Shown here piece by piece: positions 12,499-23,108 of a stretch of 64,000 bases of DNA; within the stretch, counting starts at the first letter, position 1, and every line of letters starts with the position of its first letter. A program made the position numbers and the translations under genes. Source of the stretch: Bradyrhizobium embrapense (GTDB lineage: Bacteria; Pseudomonadota; Alphaproteobacteria; Rhizobiales; Xanthobacteraceae); the NCBI RefSeq assembly GCF_001189235.2, contig NZ_LFIP02000003.1, positions 186,001 to 250,000 of the forward strand, read 5' to 3'. The notes under the pieces were generated by a model that ran no database searches, was not told the origin of the DNA, and saw nothing but the letters and a program-made list of their open reading frames with translations.

Positions 12499-15400
12499 GC
12501 AACCTCATGCGGCTGTTGCGCCAGGATCCTCAGCAGGCCGGCGAGCGGCACCCGCAGCCAATCCGGCCGGTTGGCCAGCTCATACTCGATCTCGTAGAAG
12601 GCTTTCTCAAGCAGGAAAAAGTTGAGCAGGCGATCGGCTGCCCTGGCCTCAGTGGGCCACAGGCGTTGCCCCGCCATGGTCTCGCGGTAGGCAGCCAGCA
12701 GGGCGTCCGTCGCCTGGTCGCGCCATTCGGCCAAAGCAAGGCTCACCCTGCCGCTCTCGTCGGGAGCGACCTTGAGCGCGCGTTCCAGCGCTGCGATCGC
12801 GGCATAGTCGATCGAGCGGATCAGGCCGGCGACGTCGCGCGCCGGCGGTGCCTTGCGGCGCCGCTCGGCGATGGTGCGGCCCGGTCCGCCGTCGAAATCG
12901 ATGATGAAAACATCGTCCTTGACCACCAGCAGCTGGCCGAGATGCAGGTCGCCATGATGGCGGATGCTCAGCCCGTCGGTCTCGCGCGGCAACAGCGCCT
13001 TGAGCCGCTCCGGCAGCACGTCGTGCTGAGCCTGCAACTGATCGGCCAGCACTCGGTCGGCCTCCTTCAGGGAGCCGCGCCGCTGCTTCAGCGTGTCGAA
13101 CACGCGCTCGGCGCGCGCCATGATCTCGTCGTTCCAGCGCTGCAGGTCCTCGGGCCTGGTCGGCTCGGGCGCGAAGTCCGCCAGGTCGCGGTTGCTGGCG
13201 AGCGCGATGTGCAGCTCGGCGAGACGCTTTCCGCTGTGCGACAGGTGACGCAGATAAGTGGCCTGATCGCCGTCCTCCTCCGGATGTTCGCTCGCCGCCA
13301 GCAGACGTTGTCGCTCGACCAGGCGGTCGAGGTGCGCGGCGCCGACGTTCCAGAGGTCGCCCTGGTTGACCACCATCGCGTGCAGCACCGCGATCGCGCT
13401 GCGATTGTCGCCGTCCACCAGTTCGGACGTGCCGAGCAACGCCGGCGTGTTGGGGAAATTGACCACTTCGGTGAGGAAGCGGCCCATCTCGATCTCCGGA
13501 TTGATGCCGACCTCGAGCTTCCGGTAGATCTTGGTGACATACTCGTTGTCGACCAGCGCGGTCGAGTGCGGCTGATCGTTCTCGAACACGCGGATCCGCT
13601 CCGGCTGCCGCACCGGGCGGTCGGAGAAGCGGCTGGTCGGCCGGAATTCGAGCTTCAGGCCCTGCTCGCCCTCGTCGACAGTGAGGTTTTCCCGCAAATT
13701 GCGCAGGAACAGGCCGGTGAAGATCTGGTCGGTGGCGACATCGAGCAGCGTGCCCTCGCGCGCGCCCTGACGAACCGCAGCAAAGGCGCGCGGGTTGTAG
13801 CGCTCGCGATCGAAGCGCACCCATTCGATCTGCATCGGCAGCACGTAGCGGCTGGTGGTGCCGCGCTCGGTGGTTTCGAAGAAGATCAGCCAGGGCCGGT
13901 TGTCGCCGATGTCGCAGAACGGGATCGCGGCGACCAGCGTCGGCTGGATCGCCTTCGCGGAATGCTCCGGGTACCAGCGCGTGCGCGCGAGATGGCCGGG
14001 CAGCACTTCGTGCTCGAACACGCCGCGCTCCCGCGCCAGCGAGGTCCAGGTCGAATTGAGCGGCACCACCAGGGTCTCGAATTCCGGCACCGCCCGCGGC
14101 TTCACCGGCTCGGACTTGTCGCGCTCCTGCAGCTGGAACCAATAGAAGCCGTAAGGCGCCAGCGTGATCATGTACGGCAGCTCGCCGATTGCCGGGAAGC
14201 GCGTACGCCCGAGCATCTCGAGCGGAATGCGGTCCTTGAAGGCGGAGAGGTCGAGCTCGGTCGCCTGCGCCGAGCGCGAAAGGTTGGCGACGCACAGGAT
14301 GACCTCGCCCTGGTACTGCCTGACATAGGCGAGCACCGAGCGGTTCTCGGGGCGGATGAAGGTCATGGTGCCGCGCCCGAAGGCAAGCGTCGACTTGCGC
14401 ACCGCGATCAGCCGCTTGGTCGCCGACAGCAGCGACGACAGGCTGCGCGATTGCGCCTCGACATTGACGGCCTCATAGCCATAGACCGGGTCCATGATCA
14501 TCGGCGCATAGAGCCGCGCCGGGTCGGCGCGCGAGAAGCCGCCGTTGCGGTCCGGCGACCATTGCATCGGGGTCCGCACGCCGTTGCGGTCGCCGAGATA
14601 GATGTTGTCGCCCATCCCGATCTCGTCGCCGTAATAGATGATCGGCGTGCCGGGGAACGACAGCAACAGCGAGTTCATCAGCTCGATCTTGCGTCGGTCG
14701 TTGTCCATCAGCGGCGCAAGGCGACGACGAATGCCGACATTGATGCGGGCGCGCGGGTCGTTGGCGTAGGTCGACCACAGATAGTCGCGCTCGACGTCGG
14801 TGACCATTTCCAGGGTCAGCTCGTCGTGATTGCGCAGGAACAGCGCCCACTGGCACGCCGACGGGATGTCGGGCGTCTGCCTCAGGATGTCGGTGATCGG
14901 AAAGCGGTCTTCCTGCGCGATCGCCATGTAGATGCGCGGCATCAGCGGGAAATGATAGGCCATGTGGCATTCGTCGCCATGGCCGAAATATTCCTGCACG
15001 TCCTCCGGCCATTGATTGGCCTCGGCCAGCAGGATCTTGCCCTTGGCATAGGCGTCGAGCTCCTGGCGCAGCCGCTTGATGATGGCATGCGTCTCCGGCA
15101 GGTTCTCGTTGTTGGTGCCGTCGCGCTCGCACAGATAGGGAATGGCGTCGAGCCGGAAGCCGTCGACGCCGGTGTCGAGCCAACGCTTCATCACCTGCAC
15201 GATGGCGCGCACCACGCGCGGATTGTCGAAATTCAAGTCCGGCTGGTGCGAGAAGAAGCGGTGCCAGTAGAACTGGCCGGCCTCCGGATCCCAGGTCCAG
15301 TTCGACTTTTCGGTGTCGGTGAAGATGATGCGGGTATCGAGGTATTTCTGGTCGGTGTCGCTCCAGACGTACCAGCTGCGCGCGCTCGAATTCGGCGGGC

Positions 15401-15800
15401 TGCGGCGCGCGCGCTTGAACCAGGCGTGCTGGTCCGACGTGTGGTTGACGACGAGCTCGGTGATGACGCGCAGGCCGCGCCGCTTGGCCTCCTGGATGAA
15501 GCGCTTGAAGTCCTTCATCGTCCCGAAATCGGGATTGATGTCGCCATAGTCCGCGATGTCGTAGCCGTCGTCGCGGCCGGGCGAGGGGTAGAACGGCAGC
15601 AGCCACAGCGCGGTGACGCCGAGCTCCTGCAGATAGCCGAGCTTCTCCGTCAGACCTGTGAAGTCGCCGATGCCGTCATTGTTGCTGTCGGCGAATGCCT
15701 TGACGTGCAGCTGGTAGATGATCGCGTCCTTGTACCACAGCTGGTCCGCGGTCTCGGTCGCGACCTTCACGTCGGTGTTGACGGAGGAGAATACGTTCAT
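12495..15800 (-). CDS. treS: Trehalose synthase / maltokinase fusion
   Basis: The N-terminal half (about 1-560) is a GH13 trehalose synthase that interconverts maltose and trehalose: [26 protein letters not shown], nucleophile D218 in [12 protein letters not shown] and [12 protein letters not shown]. The C-terminal half is a maltokinase (Mak/Pep2) with the catalytic loop [11 protein letters not shown] and metal-binding [12 protein letters not shown]. Together they turn trehalose into maltose-1-phosphate, the GlgE donor. The 1101-residue length is typical of the fusion. I chose ATG 15800 (GAAGGGG just upstream, ten bases after the glgE stop) over an in-frame GTG at 15821 overlapping glgE. Confidence 0.94.
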
Positions 15801-15810
15801 GAGGGCCCCT

Positions 15811-17760
15811 TCAGGCGACACAGCGCAATAGCAACGCGGGATCGCGCGCAGGATCTAGACGCAGGCGGATGCCACCCCATTCGAGCGCATGGCGCTCGCC
15901 GGTAACAAGGTCTTCCACTTCCGTGACGGGGCGGCGGCCATCGCCGCAGCCGACCATGACGTCGCCGAGCGGAAGCCAGACCTCACGCGGCTCAGCCGAC
16001 AATGCAATCGCGGCCGCGATCACATTGCCCTGATCGACTGCCTCCTTGACGAAGCCGATCACGCCGCCGTCATCGACATTGATAAAGCGCAGATTGGCGA
16101 ATTGTTGCAGGGCCGGATTGCCGCGCCTGATTTGGTTGAGGCCCGCGATATAGGGCTTGAGGTTCCCGGCCCGATCCCAGTCACGAACCCTGATCTCGTA
16201 TTTCTCGGAGTTGAGATATTCCTCGCGGCCGGGGATCGGCGCGTGCTCGAGCAATTCGAAGCCGCTATAGATTCCGTAGCTGCTTGAAAGCGTCGCGGCC
16301 AGCGCGAGACGCGACTTGAACATCCAGGATTCGCCGCTTTGCAGGTGGAAGGGCAGGATGTCAGGTGTGTTGACGAAGAAATTCGGCCGAAAGAAGTCAC
16401 GATCGGGATAGGAGGTCAACTCGCCGAGATACTGTTCGAGCTCGAAGCGCTGCGTGCGCCAGGTGAAGTAAGTATAGGACTGCGTGAAGCCGAGCTTGGC
16501 GAGACCCTTCATCAGTTTTGGCCGCGCGAAGGCTTCGGAAAGGAACAGCACGTCGGCATCCCGATCCCTCACCTCGCGGATCAGCCATTCCCAGAATGCC
16601 AGCGGCTTGGTGTGCGGATTGTCGACCCGGAAGATCTTGACGCCCTGTTCGACCCAGAACAGCACGACATCGCGCAGCGCGCGCCACAGTGCGGCTGCGT
16701 CCTCGGAACCGAAATCCGGGTTGACAACGTCGTCCCAGCGCTGCGGCGGATGTTCGGCCGCGCGCATCGAGCCGTCCGGACGGCGCTTGAACCACTGCGG
16801 ATGTGCGGTCAGCCAGGGATGATCGGGCGCGCACTGCACGGCGAAATCGAGCGCGACCTCGAGGCCGTGGGCATGGCATGCCGCGACGAAAGCGCGAAAA
16901 TCGTCGAGCGTGCCGAGCTCCGGATGCACCGCGTCGTGGCCGCCCTCCGCCGCGCCGATCGCGTAGGGGCTGCCGGGATCGCCTGGCTGCGCGATGGCGG
17001 CATTGTTGCGGCCTTTGCGATGGGTCCGCCCGATCGGGTGGATCGGCGCCAGTAGCACGACGTCGAAGCCCATCGCGGCGATATCGGGCAACCGCGCGAT
17101 GCAGTCTTTGAAGGTCGCGTGCACGCCCGGCGTCTTGCCCTGGCTGCGCGGAAACATCTGGTACCACGCGCCGCTGCGCGCCCGCGGCCGGTCGGCGGTG
17201 AGCGGATAGAGCTGCGACCGCATCAGGTCGCGGCGAAATTGGCTGCCGGCCATCGCCTCGCATAATTCGGGAGCGAGCAGCGCGCCGGGCTCGCCGGTCT
17301 GCAGAAAGATCTCGCACTGCCTGATGATGATCGCGGCTGCGGCAGGTCCCCCGGCTTGCGCCTGGGTCAGCATGCCCGCGCCTTCGACGGCATCCAGCGT
17401 GTGGTCGCCGCCGTCGCGCTGCTTCTGCTCGAAGCGATCCCGCCAGCTGGCGAATTCGTCGGTCCAGGCCTCGATCGCGAAGCTGTATCGGCCGGTCCGC
17501 TCGGGCACGAAGGCGCCGCCCCAGCGGTCATCGCTGTGCAGCGTCATGGGCGCACGTTGCCATTCGCCGTCGCCCTCATGCCGCCACACCAATGCCGCTG
17601 CGATCACATCATGTCCGTCACGGTAGATGTCGGCCCACACCTCGACAGGTTCGCCCGCAATGCGCTTGACCGCAAAGCGGCCGCCATCAACCGACGGATA
17701 GACATCGGTGATATGAAAAGTGCCATTGGCACTCTCGACAGGCCGGGTGGTTTTGTTCAC
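15811..17760 (-). CDS. glgE: Alpha-1,4-glucan:maltose-1-phosphate maltosyltransferase
   Basis: GlgE extends alpha-1,4-glucan chains by transferring maltose from maltose-1-phosphate. The protein has the family start region ([19 protein letters not shown]), [14 protein letters not shown] (about 195-208), [18 protein letters not shown] (about 236-253), nucleophile D380 in [13 protein letters not shown] and acid/base E409 in LSEAF. I chose the GTG at 17760 (649 residues) because upstream in-frame sequence to 18042 crosses the divergent malQ promoter and has no family similarity that I recognise. It is first in the six-gene operon, so glucan synthesis through TreS-Mak and GlgE is transcribed with its breakdown to trehalose. 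Confidence 0.94.
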   Translation of the reverse strand: MNKTTRPVESANGTFHITDVYPSVDGGRFAVKRIAGEPVEVWADIYRDGHDVIAAALVWRHEGDGEWQRAPMTLHSDDRWGGAFVPERTGRYSFAIEAWTDEFASWRDRFEQKQRDGGDHTLDAVEGAGMLTQAQAGGPAAAAIIIRQCEIFLQTGEPGALLAPELCEAMAGSQFRRDLMRSQLYPLTADRPRARSGAWYQMFPRSQGKTPGVHATFKDCIARLPDIAAMGFDVVLLAPIHPIGRTHRKGRNNAAIAQPGDPGSPYAIGAAEGGHDAVHPELGTLDDFRAFVAACHAHGLEVALDFAVQCAPDHPWLTAHPQWFKRRPDGSMRAAEHPPQRWDDVVNPDFGSEDAAALWRALRDVVLFWVEQGVKIFRVDNPHTKPLAFWEWLIREVRDRDADVLFLSEAFARPKLMKGLAKLGFTQSYTYFTWRTQRFELEQYLGELTSYPDRDFFRPNFFVNTPDILPFHLQSGESWMFKSRLALAATLSSSYGIYSGFELLEHAPIPGREEYLNSEKYEIRVRDWDRAGNLKPYIAGLNQIRRGNPALQQFANLRFINVDDGGVIGFVKEAVDQGNVIAAAIALSAEPREVWLPLGDVMVGCGDGRRPVTEVEDLVTGERHALEWGGIRLRLDPARDPALLLRCVA

Positions 17761-17830
17761 GGTGATGCCGCCATTGAATAGGCAAATGAAGCCCCCGCGC
17801 CGGGAAGGAGGCACGCCAGACCCATATAGA

Positions 17831-17856
17831 AAGCCGCTCGCCGGGCAATGGTTCCC
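17831..17856 (-). promoter_or_regulatory. Weak EcfG-like promoter candidate for the glgE operon
   Basis: GGAAC (17855-17851, minus strand) is followed after 16 bases by GCTT (17834-17831), which misses the first two positions of the CGTT element. It lies back to back with the malQ promoter: the two -35 boxes form the dyad GTTCCC-GGT-GGGAAC at 17851-17865. Spacing to the GTG at 17760 is suitable. Confidence 0.3.
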
Positions 17857-17860
17857 GGTG

Positions 17861-17885
17861 GGAACGCTGGATAGGGTAGAGCGTT
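17861..17885 (+). promoter_or_regulatory. EcfG-type stress promoter for malQ
   Basis: GGAAC (17861-17865), a 16-base spacer and CGTT (17882-17885) match the general-stress sigma factor consensus in full. The site lies about 80 bases before the malQ ATG and in the right direction, so malQ and the following GH15 gene are probably part of the general stress response. Confidence 0.65.
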
Positions 17886-17963
17886 GAACATCAACTATCC
17901 CTTTCCCGTATCTGTACAATTTAGCAACGATCCCAATACCGTTGCGAGCAGGCAGCGTGCCGA

Positions 17964-19913
17964 ATGGACCTTTACGCCAAAGCCCAGACCCTGGGAATCC
18001 AGACCGAGTATATCGATGGTAGCGGTCACCGCCGTGTGACAACCCCCGAGGCGCTGACGGCGATCCTCGCGGCGCTGCCGCCCCAGACGCCGCGGCGGAT
18101 CATCGCCGATCCCGTGGTCGTCAGAGGCAGCCATAGCGGACAGACGCAGCTCTCCGAGGCGGCCCGGCTTCCCGTGCAGTGGACGATCACCAATGGCGCC
18201 ACGCTGCTCGCGCAGGGCGAGGCGCATGGGAGGAGCGTGGCGTGGCCATCCGGCCTGCCCGAGGGCGTGCACCGGTTGCAGCTCAAGGACGCATCGGGCA
18301 GCGAGGAGCTGCCGTTCCTGGTAGCGCCCGAGGCTGCGTTCGGCGGCGCGTTCGACCGCTGCTGGGTGATCGCGGTGCAGCTCTATGGCGTGCGGTCCGC
18401 CCACAACTGGGGCATCGGCGACTTCACCGATCTGCAGGGCCTGCTCGAATTCGCTCATCGGCTCGGCGCCGACGGTATCGGGCTCAATCCGTTACACGCG
18501 CTGTTCGACGATCGGCCCGGCGATTGCAGCCCGTACTCGCCGAACAGCCGGCTGTTTCTCAACGCGCTCTATATCGACGTCGCGAAGATTCCCGAATTCC
18601 ACATCGATGCCGAGGCGCAAGCCGCGCTAGCGCAGCTTCGTAGCCGCGACATGGTCGACTATGTCGGTGCGGCCGCGCTGAAATGGCCGGCGCTGCGGGC
18701 CGCCTTCGCGGCCTTCAAGGCCAATCCGGGCCTCGGCCGCTGGCAGGATTTCGAGGCCTATCGCAAGGAGCAGGGCGCGCTGCTGTCGCGCTTCGCTTGC
18801 TTCGAGGTGATGCGGCACAAATTCATCACGCCGTGGTGGGAATGGCCGGACGAGTGGCGGCAGCCCAATGATGCGGCGTGCACGAAATTGCGCCGGGCGC
18901 GCGACACCGCCGCCGAGGTCGAGTTCGTCGAATTCGTGCAATGGACCGCGGACCGGCAGCTCGGCGCTTGCCAGGCGCTGGCGCACAGGCTCGGCATGCG
19001 GGTCGGGCTCTATCTCGACGTTGCCGTCGGCGTGCAGTCGGATGGCTTCGACGCCTGGAATGAGCAGACCGCGATCTCGCGTCACCTCGGCGTCGGAGCG
19101 CCGCCTGATCCGCTCAACACCGCGGGCCAGGACTGGGGACTTGCCGGCTTCAATGCCGCGGGCCTCGAGCAGCGCGCGTTCGAGCCGTTCAGGCAGATGC
19201 TGCGCGCCTCGATGCACCATGCCGGCGCCATCAGGCTCGACCATGCTTTCGGATTGAAGCGGCTCTATCTGGTACCGCGCGGCTTCGGCCCGGCCAACGG
19301 CGCGTATGTACTGATGCCGTTCGAGGCGCTGCTGGCGGCGACCGCGCAGGAGAGCGTTGCAAGCCGCTGCGTCGTGATTGGCGAGGACCTCGGCACGGTG
19401 CCCCCGGGGTTCCGCGAGCAGATGAACGGCTGGGGCATCTGGTCCTATCTCGTGATGATGTTCGAGACCGACGACCAGGGCACCTTCCGCAACGCCGACT
19501 ACTATCTGCCGAACGCGCTGGTGACGTTCAACACCCACGACCTGTCGACCTATGCCGGCTGGCGTTCGTTCAGCGACCTCAAGACCAAGCGCGCGCTCGG
19601 CATCGATCCCGGCGAGACCGACGAGGGACGCTGGCACGCGCTCGGCCAGCTCGACGAGGTGCTGCACCGGCACGGCATCAATAGCCACGACTTCTATTCG
19701 GTCGCGAGCTTCTTGGCACGGACGCGTTCGCGGATGATGGCGGTTTCGATGGAGGATCTGCTCGGCATTGTCGAGCAGCCGAATATCCCCGGCACCGTCT
19801 ACGAGCATCCGAACTGGAAACGGCGCCTGCCGGTCTCGCTCGAGCATCTCGCGTCGGCGATCGATATCGACGCGCTCAAGCGTGCAACCCGCGAGCGGTC
19901 GCACGCGGAATAA
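17964..19913 (+). CDS. malQ: 4-alpha-glucanotransferase (amylomaltase)
   Basis: MalQ transfers glucan segments between malto-oligosaccharides, reshaping the short chains left by debranching. The 649-residue protein has an N-terminal domain (about 1-125) and a GH77 barrel with YGVRSAHNWGIGDF (about 141-154), LNPLHALF (about 174-181), SPYSPNSRLFLN, nucleophile D426 in IRLDHAFGLKRL, acid/base E474 in IGEDLGTVP and FNTHDLSTYAGW. All conserved blocks are intact. It is divergent from the glgE operon and 15 bases before the GH15 gene, with which it forms a two-gene unit. Confidence 0.94.
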   Translation: MDLYAKAQTLGIQTEYIDGSGHRRVTTPEALTAILAALPPQTPRRIIADPVVVRGSHSGQTQLSEAARLPVQWTITNGATLLAQGEAHGRSVAWPSGLPEGVHRLQLKDASGSEELPFLVAPEAAFGGAFDRCWVIAVQLYGVRSAHNWGIGDFTDLQGLLEFAHRLGADGIGLNPLHALFDDRPGDCSPYSPNSRLFLNALYIDVAKIPEFHIDAEAQAALAQLRSRDMVDYVGAAALKWPALRAAFAAFKANPGLGRWQDFEAYRKEQGALLSRFACFEVMRHKFITPWWEWPDEWRQPNDAACTKLRRARDTAAEVEFVEFVQWTADRQLGACQALAHRLGMRVGLYLDVAVGVQSDGFDAWNEQTAISRHLGVGAPPDPLNTAGQDWGLAGFNAAGLEQRAFEPFRQMLRASMHHAGAIRLDHAFGLKRLYLVPRGFGPANGAYVLMPFEALLAATAQESVASRCVVIGEDLGTVPPGFREQMNGWGIWSYLVMMFETDDQGTFRNADYYLPNALVTFNTHDLSTYAGWRSFSDLKTKRALGIDPGETDEGRWHALGQLDEVLHRHGINSHDFYSVASFLARTRSRMMAVSMEDLLGIVEQPNIPGTVYEHPNWKRRLPVSLEHLASAIDIDALKRATRERSHAE

Positions 19914-19928
19914 CGCGGAGCACGGCGC

Positions 19929-21737
19929 GTGGCCTCTCGCATCGAAGACTATGGACTGATCGGCGACTGCGAGACCGCGGCGCTGGTCGGCCGTGACGGC
20001 TCGATTGACTGGCTGTGCTGGCCGGGATTCGACTCCGACGCCTGCTTCGCTGCGCTGCTCGGCACGTCGCGAAATGGCCGCTGGCTGCTGGCGCCCACTG
20101 GCGAGATCAGGCAGATCTCGCGGCGTTATTGGGACGATACGTTGATCCTGGAGACGCGGTTCGAGACCGAGGGCGGCGTTGTCGCGCTGATCGACTTCAT
20201 GCCGCCGCGCGGCAATGCCTCCGACGTGGTTCGCTTGGTTCGAGGCATCAGCGGCCGAGTCAAGATGCACATGGAGCTGGTGATCCGCTTCGGCTTCGGG
20301 GTCGATGTCCCCTGGGTGAAGAAGAACCCGGACGGCGAGGGGCTGCTGGCGATCAGCGGGCAGGACATGACCGTGCTGCGCACGCCGGTTAGGACATCGG
20401 GCAAGGACCTAACCACGATCGCTGATTTCGAGGTAGGCGAGGGCGATACCGTGCCGTTCGTCATGACCTATGGCGCGTCCTTTCAGCAGCTGCCGGAGCC
20501 GATCGATCCGGAGGCGGCGCTAAAGGATACCGAGGACTACTGGAAGGAATGGTGCAGCCGTTCGACCTATGACGGCAGCCTTCAGCGCGATCTCGTGATG
20601 CGTTCGCTCATCACGCTGAAGGCGCTGACCTTCAGGCCGACCGGCGGCATCGTCGCGGCACCGACCACCTCGTTGCCGGAGAAGCTCGGCGGCGCGCGCA
20701 ACTGGGACTACCGGTTCTGCTGGCTGCGCGACGCCACCTTCACGATGCTGGCTCTGATGAATTCGGGCTACACCGAGGAAGCGGCGGCTTGGCACAATTG
20801 GCTGCTGCGGGCCGCGGCCGGCGCGCCGGCCAACATGCAGATCATGTACGGCATCCTGGGCCAGCGGCGCCTCCTGGAATGGGAGGCCGGATGGCTGTCC
20901 GGCTATGAGGGGGCACAGCCGGTCCGCATCGGCAACGCCGCGCATGCGCAGCTTCAACTCGATGTCTATGGCGAGCTGATCGACGCGTTCCATCAGTCCC
21001 GCATGGCGAAGTTGAATCTCGACAAGGAAAGCTGGTCGCTCGAGTGCACCGTCGTCAGCCATCTCGCCGAGGTGTGGGACCAGCCGGATCATGGTATCTG
21101 GGAGCGGCGCGGCACTCCGAGACACTATGTGTTCTCCAAGGTGATGTGTTGGGTCGCCTTCGACCGCGCGATCAAGAGCGCGGAGCGGTTCGGTTTCAAG
21201 GGGCCGCTGGTCAAATGGCGGGTGCTGCGCGAGGCGATCCATCGCGAGGTCTGCCGGCGTGGCTTCGATCCTGATCTCGACAGCTTCGTCGAGAGCTACG
21301 GCTCGAAGCTGCTCGACGCCAGCCTGCTGCTGCTGCCGTCGGTCGGCTTCCTGCCGCCGGACGATCCACGCATCCGTGGCACGATCGCGGCGGTCGAACG
21401 CCACATGATGCGCGACGGCTTCGTGCTGCGGCACGATCCGCGCGAGGTGTCCGACGAAGTCCAGCCGATCGAGGGCGCATTCCTGGCCTGCAGCCTATGG
21501 CTCGCCGATGCCTATGTGCTGGCGGGGGACGTCGACAAGGCACAGACCATGTTCGACCGCGTCGTGGCGGTCGCCAACGATCTCGGGCTGCTGGCGGAGG
21601 AGTTCGACCCCGGCGCCGGCCGGCAGACCGGCAACTTCCCGCAGGCGCTGACCCATATCGCGCTGATCAATACCGCGCACAATCTCAGTGCCGCCAGGGC
21701 CGACGCCGAGAAGCCGGCGGTCCAGCGGTCGACCTGA
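19929..21737 (+). CDS. Glycoside hydrolase family 15 protein (glucoamylase or trehalase type)
   Basis: This 602-residue protein has the GH15 layout: an N-terminal beta-sandwich (IEDYGLIGDCETAALVGRDG, about 4-23; SIDWLCWPGFDS) followed by an (alpha/alpha)6 barrel with ARNWDYRFCWLRDATFT and, near the end, the second catalytic glutamate block LLAEEFDP. GH15 members include glucoamylases, which remove glucose from glucan ends, and the phosphate-dependent trehalases of mycobacteria; the sequence alone does not decide. Next to a trehalose/glucan cluster either substrate makes sense. The start is GTG at 19929, 15 bases after malQ; no signal peptide is seen, so it is cytoplasmic. Confidence 0.88.
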   Translation: MASRIEDYGLIGDCETAALVGRDGSIDWLCWPGFDSDACFAALLGTSRNGRWLLAPTGEIRQISRRYWDDTLILETRFETEGGVVALIDFMPPRGNASDVVRLVRGISGRVKMHMELVIRFGFGVDVPWVKKNPDGEGLLAISGQDMTVLRTPVRTSGKDLTTIADFEVGEGDTVPFVMTYGASFQQLPEPIDPEAALKDTEDYWKEWCSRSTYDGSLQRDLVMRSLITLKALTFRPTGGIVAAPTTSLPEKLGGARNWDYRFCWLRDATFTMLALMNSGYTEEAAAWHNWLLRAAAGAPANMQIMYGILGQRRLLEWEAGWLSGYEGAQPVRIGNAAHAQLQLDVYGELIDAFHQSRMAKLNLDKESWSLECTVVSHLAEVWDQPDHGIWERRGTPRHYVFSKVMCWVAFDRAIKSAERFGFKGPLVKWRVLREAIHREVCRRGFDPDLDSFVESYGSKLLDASLLLLPSVGFLPPDDPRIRGTIAAVERHMMRDGFVLRHDPREVSDEVQPIEGAFLACSLWLADAYVLAGDVDKAQTMFDRVVAVANDLGLLAEEFDPGAGRQTGNFPQALTHIALINTAHNLSAARADAEKPAVQRST

Positions 21738-21762
21738 TCAGGGCATCCTGGGGGGCGCTGCT

Positions 21763-22566
21763 TCAGTGGAGCTGCAGCAACATGTCCATCGCGCGCGCGA
21801 AACCGTCGCGCTCGTTGGTCTCGGTGACATGCGTGGCGCGGGCCTTCACGTCGTCGCTGGCGTTGCCCATCGCGAACGAGACGCCGCTTCGCGCGAACAT
21901 CGGCAGATCGTTCTGCATGTCGCCGATCGTGGCGACATTCTCGAGCGACACGCCAAGACGTTTCGCGATACCCTCGACGAAGGTACCCTTGTCGTGGCCG
22001 GGCGGGGTGACGTCGAGATAGTAGGTTTGCGAGCGGACCGCGGTGGCATCCTGGCCGACCATCTGCTGCATCTCCGCCTCGCAGCGCTGCAGCAGGGGCG
22101 CATCCGAGCTCGCGCCGACGATCTTGCAAGCCTGGTCGAGATAGGGCGTGAAATCGTCGACGATGGTCGGATCATGCTTGATCGTGCGCTGCTCGTGCGC
22201 GGTATATTCGCCGTCGGGATTTCGGGTCAGCCAGCGGTCGTTGGTGAACAGCCAGATGTCGATGCCGCGCTCACGGAGCAGCTCGATGCAGCGCCTGGCG
22301 ATGGCCGGCGGGATCAGATGCTGTTCGAGCGGCTTCAATTGCGGATCGACGATCGAGGAGCCGTTGAAGGCGCCAATCGGCAGCGCGATCGCGAGCGGCG
22401 CGACCAGGAAGCCCATCCCGATGGTCGGCCGGCTGGAGACGATGGTGAAGCCGATGCCGGCCTCATGCAGCCTGCGCACGGCCGCCCTGGCGCCGCCGGT
22501 CAAGGTCTTGTCCTTGGTGAGCAGCGTGCCGTCGACATCGGACACGACAAGGGCGATGCGGGTCAT
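21763..22566 (-). CDS. Cof-type HAD-IIB phosphatase
   Basis: A 267-residue haloacid-dehalogenase family protein with the nucleophile motif DVDGTLL (10-16), a threonine/serine motif II near FTIVSSRP, a large type IIB cap domain (about 85-190), lysine in HDKGTFV and the closing metal motif GDMQNDLPMF. Members of this class remove phosphate from sugar phosphates and related metabolites; the substrate cannot be told from sequence. It is the last gene of the pentose-phosphate operon and its ATG overlaps the gntK stop as ATGA, suggesting a role in sugar phosphate balance (inference). It converges on the GH15 gene, 25 bases away. Confidence 0.88.
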   Translation of the reverse strand: MTRIALVVSDVDGTLLTKDKTLTGGARAAVRRLHEAGIGFTIVSSRPTIGMGFLVAPLAIALPIGAFNGSSIVDPQLKPLEQHLIPPAIARRCIELLRERGIDIWLFTNDRWLTRNPDGEYTAHEQRTIKHDPTIVDDFTPYLDQACKIVGASSDAPLLQRCEAEMQQMVGQDATAVRSQTYYLDVTPPGHDKGTFVEGIAKRLGVSLENVATIGDMQNDLPMFARSGVSFAMGNASDDVKARATHVTETNERDGFARAMDMLLQLH

Positions 22567-23096
22567 GAGCGGTCCAGCTTCAGTTGATTGACGATGTCTG
22601 CGACGATGGTGTCGACCGAACGGTCGATCGCAACCGTGATCGGGCGCTCGTCCGGCGTCGGCGGCTCCAGCGTCTTGAACTGGCTGGCGAGCAAGCCCGG
22701 CGGCATGAAATGGTCCTTGCGCGCGGCCAGCCGCGTCGCGATCAGCTCCTGCGTGCCGTCGAGGAAGACGAGGCGGATATCGTCGCGGCCATGCACCAGG
22801 ATGTCGCGATAGCTGCGCTTCAGGGCGGAGCAGGCGATCACGGCGGGTTCGCGGACGCCGCAGGTACGGTCGATCTCGGCGGCGATCGCGCGCAGCCAGG
22901 GCCAGCGATCCTCGTCGGTGAGCGGCTGGCCGGAATGCATCTTCGCGACATTGCTTGGCGGGTGGAAGCTGTCGCCGTCCTCGAAGCGCCAGCCGATCCT
23001 GATCGCGAGGCGGTCGGCGATGGTGCTCTTGCCCGAGCCGGAGACGCCCATCACGACCAGCGCGCAGGGGTTTTGCCCGTCACCCAAGAAAGTCAC
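22563..23096 (-). CDS. gntK: Gluconokinase
   Basis: This kinase phosphorylates gluconate to 6-phosphogluconate, feeding Gnd. The 177-residue protein shows a Walker A motif VMGVSGSGKST (about 15-25), the gluconokinase signature FEDGDSFHPPSNVAKM (about 38-53), PLTDEDRWPWL and CSALKRSYRD. Length and motifs are typical of the GntK/IdnK family. It lies 12 bases after pgl. With PQQ-dependent sugar oxidation encoded elsewhere in the window, gluconate produced in the periplasm could enter here (inference). Confidence 0.93.
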   Translation of the reverse strand: MTFLGDGQNPCALVVMGVSGSGKSTIADRLAIRIGWRFEDGDSFHPPSNVAKMHSGQPLTDEDRWPWLRAIAAEIDRTCGVREPAVIACSALKRSYRDILVHGRDDIRLVFLDGTQELIATRLAARKDHFMPPGLLASQFKTLEPPTPDERPITVAIDRSVDTIVADIVNQLKLDRS

Positions 23097-23108
23097 CCAA
23101 ACAAATCA

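Noticed and set aside
15801..15821. GTG start of treS overlapping the glgE stop
   Set aside because: Possible, but ATG 15800 has a better-placed GAAGGGG.
12507..15905. A 1132-residue plus-strand frame opposite treS
   Set aside because: High-GC antisense frame; the minus strand has the catalytic motifs of TreS and maltokinase.
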